Positions 60,164 through 64,000 of a DNA stretch of 64,000 nucleotides are shown in pieces. Every line of letters begins with the position of its first letter. Position 1 is the stretch's first letter. Source of the stretch: NCEH01 sp043195125 (GTDB taxonomy: Bacteria > Pseudomonadota > Alphaproteobacteria > Rhizobiales > Xanthobacteraceae); NCBI RefSeq assembly GCF_043195125.1, contig NZ_JBAFWR010000009.1. One strand, 5' to 3'. The notes beneath the pieces are model-generated. The model saw only the letters and a program-made list of their open reading frames with translations. It made no database searches and had not been told where the DNA came from. The position numbers were made by a program, and so were the translations under genes.

Positions 60164-60583
60164 ATGGCCACCTTCCCCTTTGAGCTCGTCTCGCCCGAGA
60201 AGCTCCTCTTTTCCGGCCAGGTGCAGGAAGTGGGCGTGCCCGGTAGCGAAGGCGATTTCGGCGTCATGGCCGGCCATGCGCCGTTCATCGCCACATTGCG
60301 CCCGGGCATCCTGACCATTCATGCCGACGGTGGCGCAAAGCGCCTGTTCGTGCGCGGCGGCTTCGCCGAGGTGAACCCCACCGGCCTTACCGTTCTCGCC
60401 GAGCGCGCGGTGCCGGTGGAAGAGATCAAGCCGGAGATGCTGCGCCAGCTCATCAAGGACGCGCAGGAAGACATCGCCGACGCCCGCACCGATGAGGCGC
60501 TTCAGCGCGCCGAGGCGCAGGTCGCCGATCTCAAGCAGGTGCTGGACATTCTGGTGCCCGGCGAAGCGCCGCTGCCCCATTGA
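60164..60583 (+). CDS. atpC: ATP synthase epsilon subunit
   Basis: A 139-residue subunit. FPFELVSPEKLLFSGQVQEVGVPGSEGDFGVMAGHAPFIATLRPGIL is the beta-sandwich part (read in pieces), followed by a two-helix C-terminal arm (IADARTDEALQRAEAQVADLKQVLDIL) that can inhibit rotation. Standard length. It ends the atp operon and is followed by a strong terminator. Confidence 0.95.
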   Translation: MATFPFELVSPEKLLFSGQVQEVGVPGSEGDFGVMAGHAPFIATLRPGILTIHADGGAKRLFVRGGFAEVNPTGLTVLAERAVPVEEIKPEMLRQLIKDAQEDIADARTDEALQRAEAQVADLKQVLDILVPGEAPLPH

Positions 60584-60619
60584 GGCATGTCGGCCCTTCG
60601 GGCAGGTCAGGAAAAATTA

Positions 60620-60645
60620 AGGCCCGGCATTGCCGGGCCTTTTTG
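60620..60645 (+). terminator. Terminator of the atp operon
   Basis: AGGCCCGGCA and TGCCGGGCCT pair almost perfectly with a very short loop, followed by TTTTTG, 36 bases after the atpC stop. Confidence 0.93.
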
Positions 60646-60784
60646 TTTGGATGGGTCATCCGTCCCTAACCCGCTGCGCAGAAGGCCCTCGCTCTAAAGG
60701 CCGAGGCGACACCGAGCACCGCGTCACGACGAGCACAGGGTCATCCGCCCCGCCAAATGCATACAACGGCCCGCGCTGCGTCGG

Positions 60785-61291
60785 TCAGGGCATGGCGAAA
60801 CGGCGGAAATCGTGGATGACCCGCTCGTAGACGGCGCGCTTGAAAGGCACCACCAGCTCTGCCGTGCGCTCCAGGTTCTCCCAGCGCCAATGGGCGAATT
60901 CGGGCCTGTGCTGGCCGCCGCCCGGCTTGAGAATGTCGATCTCCCCGTCCGTTCCGGTGAAGCGTAGGGCGAACCAGCGCTGCGTCTGCCCGCGATACTT
61001 GCCCTTCCATGCCTGCCCCGCGATGCGGCCGGGAAGGTCATAGTTCAGCCAGTCCTCGACTTCCCCGAGCCGGACCACCGAGCGGATCGAGGTTTCCTCA
61101 TACAATTCACGCAACGCTGCCGCGAAGGGCTCTTCGCCCGCATCGATGCCGCCCTGGGGCATCTGCCAGGAATGAACCATGTCGACATGCTCAGGGCCGC
61201 CCGGACGCTGGCCCATGAACACTTGGCCAGCCTGGTTGAACACGGCAAGGCCGACGCATCGACGATAGGGCAGATCTTCCTGACGCTTCAT
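60785..61291 (-). CDS. rppH: RNA pyrophosphohydrolase (Nudix)
   Basis: A 168-residue Nudix enzyme that removes pyrophosphate from mRNA 5' ends and so triggers decay, or hydrolyses dinucleoside polyphosphates. It opens YRRCVGLAVFNQAGQVFMGQR; HSWQMPQGGIDAGEEPFAAALRELYEETS contains the Nudix box at residues 47-68; the later QRWFALRFTG and WRWENLERTAELVVPFKRAVYERV are family-typical. ATG 61291 gives the normal length; the frame is open further. It converges on the atp operon. Confidence 0.94.
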   Translation of the reverse strand: MKRQEDLPYRRCVGLAVFNQAGQVFMGQRPGGPEHVDMVHSWQMPQGGIDAGEEPFAAALRELYEETSIRSVVRLGEVEDWLNYDLPGRIAGQAWKGKYRGQTQRWFALRFTGTDGEIDILKPGGGQHRPEFAHWRWENLERTAELVVPFKRAVYERVIHDFRRFAMP

Positions 61292-61443
61292 GGGGCACCT
61301 CGTGTGGTTTCCGGCGGCGCGTTCGCGGCCCTGCTTAGCAAATCCGCGCCCCGTTTGCGCGGGACGTGAGCAGGGGCGCGCGCGGAAAATGACGCGCCCG
61401 ATCCCACGCCCGCATGCCGCGCCGGAGGCCCGAGCGCGCGGCG

Positions 61444-62073
61444 TCAGTGCGCCCGCATTCCCCGCGGCAGGGCGGTCGCCGCCCAGGCGCGCAGCGACAC
61501 CCAGGTGCGACGGTCGAGCAGGAAGCGGTCCACGGGCACGGAAGCGGCCAGCGCCTTCACCCGGCACAGCCCGGCGCCGCACCATTGGAACGCGCACTTC
61601 TCCAGCACCCGCCGGGAGGCGGGATTGACGACGCGGGCGGCGCCTGCAATCTGCGCGACAGCGGTTTCGGAAAAGGCATAGTCGATCACCGCCCGGGCCG
61701 CCTCGGTGGCGATGCCGCGGCCCCAGAACGGCTCGCCGATCCAATAGCCAAGCTCGGGCGCAGGCTCGCCGGGCCGGCGCGCGAACCCGCACATGCCGAC
61801 CAGGGTGAGCTCCCCTTCCTGCTTCAGAAGCACGGCGAAGGTGGCGGCTTCCTCGCCCTGGGGCGCGTTTGCCACGAAGCTTGCCGCATCTGCGATGCGA
61901 TAGGGATGGGGCAGGTTGGCGGTCATTTCCGCAATGCGCCGGCTATTGGCCAGCGCCGCAATGGCATCCACGTCCTCGATCTTGGGCGCGCGCAGCACCA
62001 GCCGCGCGGTCTCGAGGACGGGAATACAGCTTTCCTGCAGCGCAACTCCGGGTGGCGTCTCGATGATGGTCAT
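61444..62073 (-). CDS. GNAT family N-acetyltransferase (RimJ/RimL-like)
   Basis: A 209-residue acyltransferase. PVLETARLVLRAPKIEDVDAIAAL is the usual opening, MCGFARRPGEPAPELGYWIGEPFWGRGIATEAARAVIDYAF holds the acetyl-CoA motif A (GRGIATEA), and VVNPASRRVLEKCAFQ the motif B region. Such proteins acetylate protein N-termini, ribosomal proteins or antibiotics. The C-terminal ~45 residues are longer than usual and of no known role. ATG 62073 was chosen. Confidence 0.85.
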   Translation of the reverse strand: MTIIETPPGVALQESCIPVLETARLVLRAPKIEDVDAIAALANSRRIAEMTANLPHPYRIADAASFVANAPQGEEAATFAVLLKQEGELTLVGMCGFARRPGEPAPELGYWIGEPFWGRGIATEAARAVIDYAFSETAVAQIAGAARVVNPASRRVLEKCAFQWCGAGLCRVKALAASVPVDRFLLDRRTWVSLRAWAATALPRGMRAH

Positions 62074-62093
62074 GGCGGGCTCCAGGCCAAGGC

Positions 62094-62130
62094 AAAAGAA
62101 AACCGGGAAGACGTGCCCGTCTCCCCGGTT
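62094..62130 (-). terminator. Terminator of rplU-rpmA
   Basis: AACCGGGAAGACG and CGTCTCCCCGGTT pair around TGCC with one mismatch, and on the minus strand the stem is followed by TTCTTTTGCC. A second stem-loop (CGAGACC/GGTCTCG, 62174-62207) lies just after the rpmA stop. Confidence 0.8.
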
Positions 62131-62211
62131 CATCGGAGCCCCAGCTTCCTGGTTCAGGCTCCCTCCGGTTCGACGAGACCGGCGGGATCCTGCATTTTCA
62201 GGTCTCGCCGG

Positions 62212-62487
62212 TTATTCAGCCGCCTCAAGGGCGGGGGTAGCTACAACAGAGACGAACGTGCGGTCGTTGGCTTTGGTGCGGAATTCAACTCGGCCTTCAA
62301 TAAGCGCGAACAAGGTATGGTCCTTGCCCATGCCGACATTGGTGCCGGGATGCCATTTGGTGCCGCGTTGACGCACGATGATGTTGCCGGGAACAACTTC
62401 CTGGCCGCCGAAGCGCTTCACGCCAAGGCGACGGCCGTCGGAATCGCGGCCGTTGCGGGACGAACCGCCTGCTTTTTTATGAGCCAT
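62212..62487 (-). CDS. rpmA: 50S ribosomal protein L27
   Basis: A 91-residue basic protein. MAHKKAGGSSRNGRDSDGRR then GNIIVRQRGTKWHPG and GKDHTLFALIEGRV are diagnostic. There is no N-terminal cleavage extension such as in Firmicutes, so the conserved Ala-His-Lys end can reach the peptidyl-transfer centre. It follows rplU after a 20-base gap. Confidence 0.98.
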   Translation of the reverse strand: MAHKKAGGSSRNGRDSDGRRLGVKRFGGQEVVPGNIIVRQRGTKWHPGTNVGMGKDHTLFALIEGRVEFRTKANDRTFVSVVATPALEAAE

Positions 62488-62507
62488 TTGCGCTCTCCGT
62501 TCTCAGA

Positions 62508-62882
62508 TCAAGCTTCGGCCGCGGCCTGTTCGGCCGGCGCAGCTTGGGTTGCGGGGACGACGGCCTTGCCGTCGGTTCCGAGAATCTCGGTGATGCGCAC
62601 GACGGTGAGGTCGGCGCGGAAGCCACGCTTGCGGCGCGAGTTCTGCCGGCGGCGCTTCTTGAACGCGATCACCTTGTCGCCGCGGGTCTGTTCGACCACT
62701 TCCACGGTAACGGAGGCGCCGTCCACGAGCGGGGCACCGATCACGGTGGTCTCGCCTGCCAGCATGAGCACGGGGAGCGACAGAATCTGGCCGGCTTCGG
62801 CGTCGATGATCTTGTCGACGGTGATGACGTCGTGCGGGGCGACGCGGTACTGCTTGCCGCCCGTCTTGATGACCGCGAACAT
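62508..62882 (-). CDS. rplU: 50S ribosomal protein L21
   Basis: A 124-residue protein. MFAVIKTGGKQYRVAP is the family start, followed by KRRRRQNSRRKRGFRADLTVVRITEI. The Ala/Glu-rich tail (AAPAEQAAAEA) beyond the core is a common alphaproteobacterial extension. ATG 62882 was chosen; the frame is open to 62963. It is the first gene of the rplU-rpmA unit. Confidence 0.97.
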   Translation of the reverse strand: MFAVIKTGGKQYRVAPHDVITVDKIIDAEAGQILSLPVLMLAGETTVIGAPLVDGASVTVEVVEQTRGDKVIAFKKRRRQNSRRKRGFRADLTVVRITEILGTDGKAVVPATQAAPAEQAAAEA

Positions 62883-63153
62883 CTTTGTCTCGCTTTCGTG
62901 TTCCACCCGCCTCGAAGGGAGGGCTTCTTTCGGTCGATTGGGAATATGGGCGCAAAGGCCCACGCGAAGCGGCTCGTGTACCCTTTGCCGGGTCGGTTTG
63001 TCAATGCGCCGGCTTGCGCAAAAACATGGAGCGGTGCCGGTTTGCGTCCGGCGGCGTGGTGTCTTAACCCTGCGTTTGAAACATCTTCAAGCGGGTTCCC
63101 ATCACAGGTCCGCCACCTCCGCCACGCCAGGTTCGATTCGCAAGGGTCCCATC

Positions 63154-63549
63154 ATGCACGACAAGCAGGCCGAAATTCCGGACGGCATGCCCGCCATCCG
63201 CACCATCGCCATGCCGGCGGATACCAATCCGAGCGGGGACATCTTCGGCGGCTGGCTGATGTCGCAGATGGATCTGGCGGCGGGTAACATCGCCGCCCGC
63301 CGGGCCCGCGGACGCTGTGCGACGGTGGCGGTGGAGGCGATCACCTTCCTCGGCCCGGTGTTCGTGGGAGACGAAGTGAGCCTGTTCGCCAACATCCTGT
63401 CGGTGGGCCGCACGTCGATGCGGATCGAGGTGGAAGCCTGGCGCCGCGCGCGCGAGGGCGAGGACACGCGCAAGGTGACGGAGGCGGTCTTCACCTTCGT
63501 CGCCATCGACGCCCACGGCAAGCCGCGCCCAGTCGGTGATGTCGCCTGA
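63154..63549 (+). CDS. Acyl-CoA thioesterase (YciA-like hot-dog fold)
   Basis: A 131-residue single-domain hot-dog thioesterase. IRTIAMPADTNPSGDIFGGWLMSQMDLAAG contains the conserved NPxGDIFGGWLMSQMD motif with the catalytic aspartate, and VEAITFLGPVFVGDEVSLFA follows. It hydrolyses acyl-CoA in the cytoplasm; chain preference cannot be read. ATG 63154 fits the family length; the frame extends far upstream as a shadow. It stands alone, between rplU (divergent) and tRNA-Ser. Confidence 0.9.
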   Translation: MHDKQAEIPDGMPAIRTIAMPADTNPSGDIFGGWLMSQMDLAAGNIAARRARGRCATVAVEAITFLGPVFVGDEVSLFANILSVGRTSMRIEVEAWRRAREGEDTRKVTEAVFTFVAIDAHGKPRPVGDVA

Positions 63550-63664
63550 GCGGTGCTCGACGTCCGGGCGTGGAAAGGGTGTGCAGGGCGTCTTGTGCTT
63601 GTTTCCCGGCTCGGTTAGAAGCGCAGGACCACATAAACGGGCGCGGCGCGCCCGTGCCCCGGCT

Positions 63665-63754
63665 GGAGAGGTGGCAGAGTGGTCGAATGCACCGCACTCG
63701 AAATGCGGCATACGGGCAACCGTATCGGGGGTTCAAATCCCTCCCTCTCCGCCA
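63665..63754 (+). tRNA. tRNA-Ser (CGA anticodon)
   Basis: A 90-base type II tRNA: acceptor arms GGAGAGG and CCTCTCC with discriminator G and an encoded CCA, anticodon loop ACTCGAAAT with anticodon CGA reading the serine codon TCG, a long variable arm (ACGGGCAACCGT) and the T loop GTTCAAATC. All stems pair. The gene lies 115 bases after the thioesterase stop. Confidence 0.97.
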
Positions 63755-64000
63755 ATCACTACTATAAGTCGTTGAAAATAAAGACTTATTTCTCTTGAGT
63801 AATGTCTCTCCCCACATTTTGCCCCACATTCTGAACGTGCTGCTCTCGCGTGCGCGCGAGGCGCTCATCTCGAGTCGATGAACACGTTCTGCGCCTCGGT
63901 GCTGAGCCGCGCTCTCGATTATATCGGGCGTCATACCTCCCCAAGGCCGCTCTCGCGGGCATATCAGGTACATCGCAGCTCTGAGCCGCTGATGGTCAAA
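63755..64000. other. Non-coding, AT-richer end of window downstream of tRNA-Ser
   Basis: No gene can be supported here. ATAAGTC (63764-63770) and GACTTAT (63783-63789) form a hairpin followed by TTCTC, perhaps the tRNA terminator. On the minus strand one frame is open from the window edge and carries MWGKMWGE, a phrase that looks like the tail of some phage-type integrases, but it runs on into the tRNA antisense and cannot be taken as a gene. G+C drops for about 60 bases after the tRNA. Confidence 0.4.

Noticed and set aside
63491..63973. A 160-residue minus-strand frame containing the phrase GRDLNPRYGCPYAAF
   Set aside because: Most of it is the antisense of tRNA-Ser(CGA) and the end of the thioesterase gene; this translation is a well-known annotation artefact.

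Overview
The window is high-GC (roughly two thirds G+C by eye), densely coded DNA from an alphaproteobacterial chromosome. The gene order (rplU-rpmA, obgE-proB-proA-nadD-rsfS-rlmH-envC-ctpA, an atpHAGDC operon without the Fo genes), the alphaproteobacterial RibA form and the many GTG starts fit the Hyphomicrobiales, most likely a Xanthobacteraceae-type organism (Xanthobacter, Azorhizobium, Ancylobacter, Starkeya). This placement is an inference. An exact 16-bp parS palindrome at 21014-21029 and several commonly origin-proximal housekeeping genes suggest the window lies in the origin half of the chromosome. No insertion sequence, CRISPR array or rRNA was seen.

Layout. 1-1042: the end of a TonB-dependent receptor and a heme oxygenase (iron from heme). 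1106-6154 (minus strand): a complete vitamin B12 importer, btuB-btuF-btuC-btuD, translationally coupled and preceded by a clear cobalamin riboswitch. 6357-7984: a membrane-anchored catalase-related peroxidase coupled to a cytochrome b561. 8049-12865: a ketopantoate-reductase-like enzyme, a MATE exporter divergent from a MarR regulator, and two short-chain dehydrogenases. 13040-19029: a compact group with GTP cyclohydrolase II, a stand-alone RibD reductase domain, a second cytochrome b561, a methyltransferase, a glycosyltransferase, a divergent pterin-synthase-fold protein and a BchC-like dehydrogenase. It looks like an uncharacterised pathway from GTP to a reduced, methylated and glycosylated pterin- or pyrimidine-type product, and is the best candidate here for an undescribed system.

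19183-31760: glucan synthase OpgH, parS, a large exported Gly/Trp/Tyr-rich protein, aquaporin, the katA/oxyR divergent pair, purM-purN, a DUF1275 protein, and a two-gene low-GC insert (HipA-like kinase plus an unrecognised partner) that looks horizontally acquired. 31862-44219: a molybdopterin oxidoreductase, two TerC paralogues, ndk, a TetR/aldo-keto reductase pair sharing a perfect operator, two MaoC-type hydratases, ychF, a VapBC toxin-antitoxin pair, pth, rplY, a TsdA-like diheme cytochrome c and a tiny lipoprotein.

44310-63754: core genes: priA, obgE, a 61-residue Myb-like protein, proBA, nadD, rsfS, rlmH, envC-ctpA, atpHAGDC, rppH, an acetyltransferase, rpmA, rplU, an acyl-CoA thioesterase and tRNA-Ser(CGA). 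The last ~245 bases after the tRNA are unlike the rest and may be the edge of an integrated element.

Start codons were chosen from Shine-Dalgarno sequences, family length and stop/start overlaps. Function calls rest on motifs recognised by reading; no database search was run.
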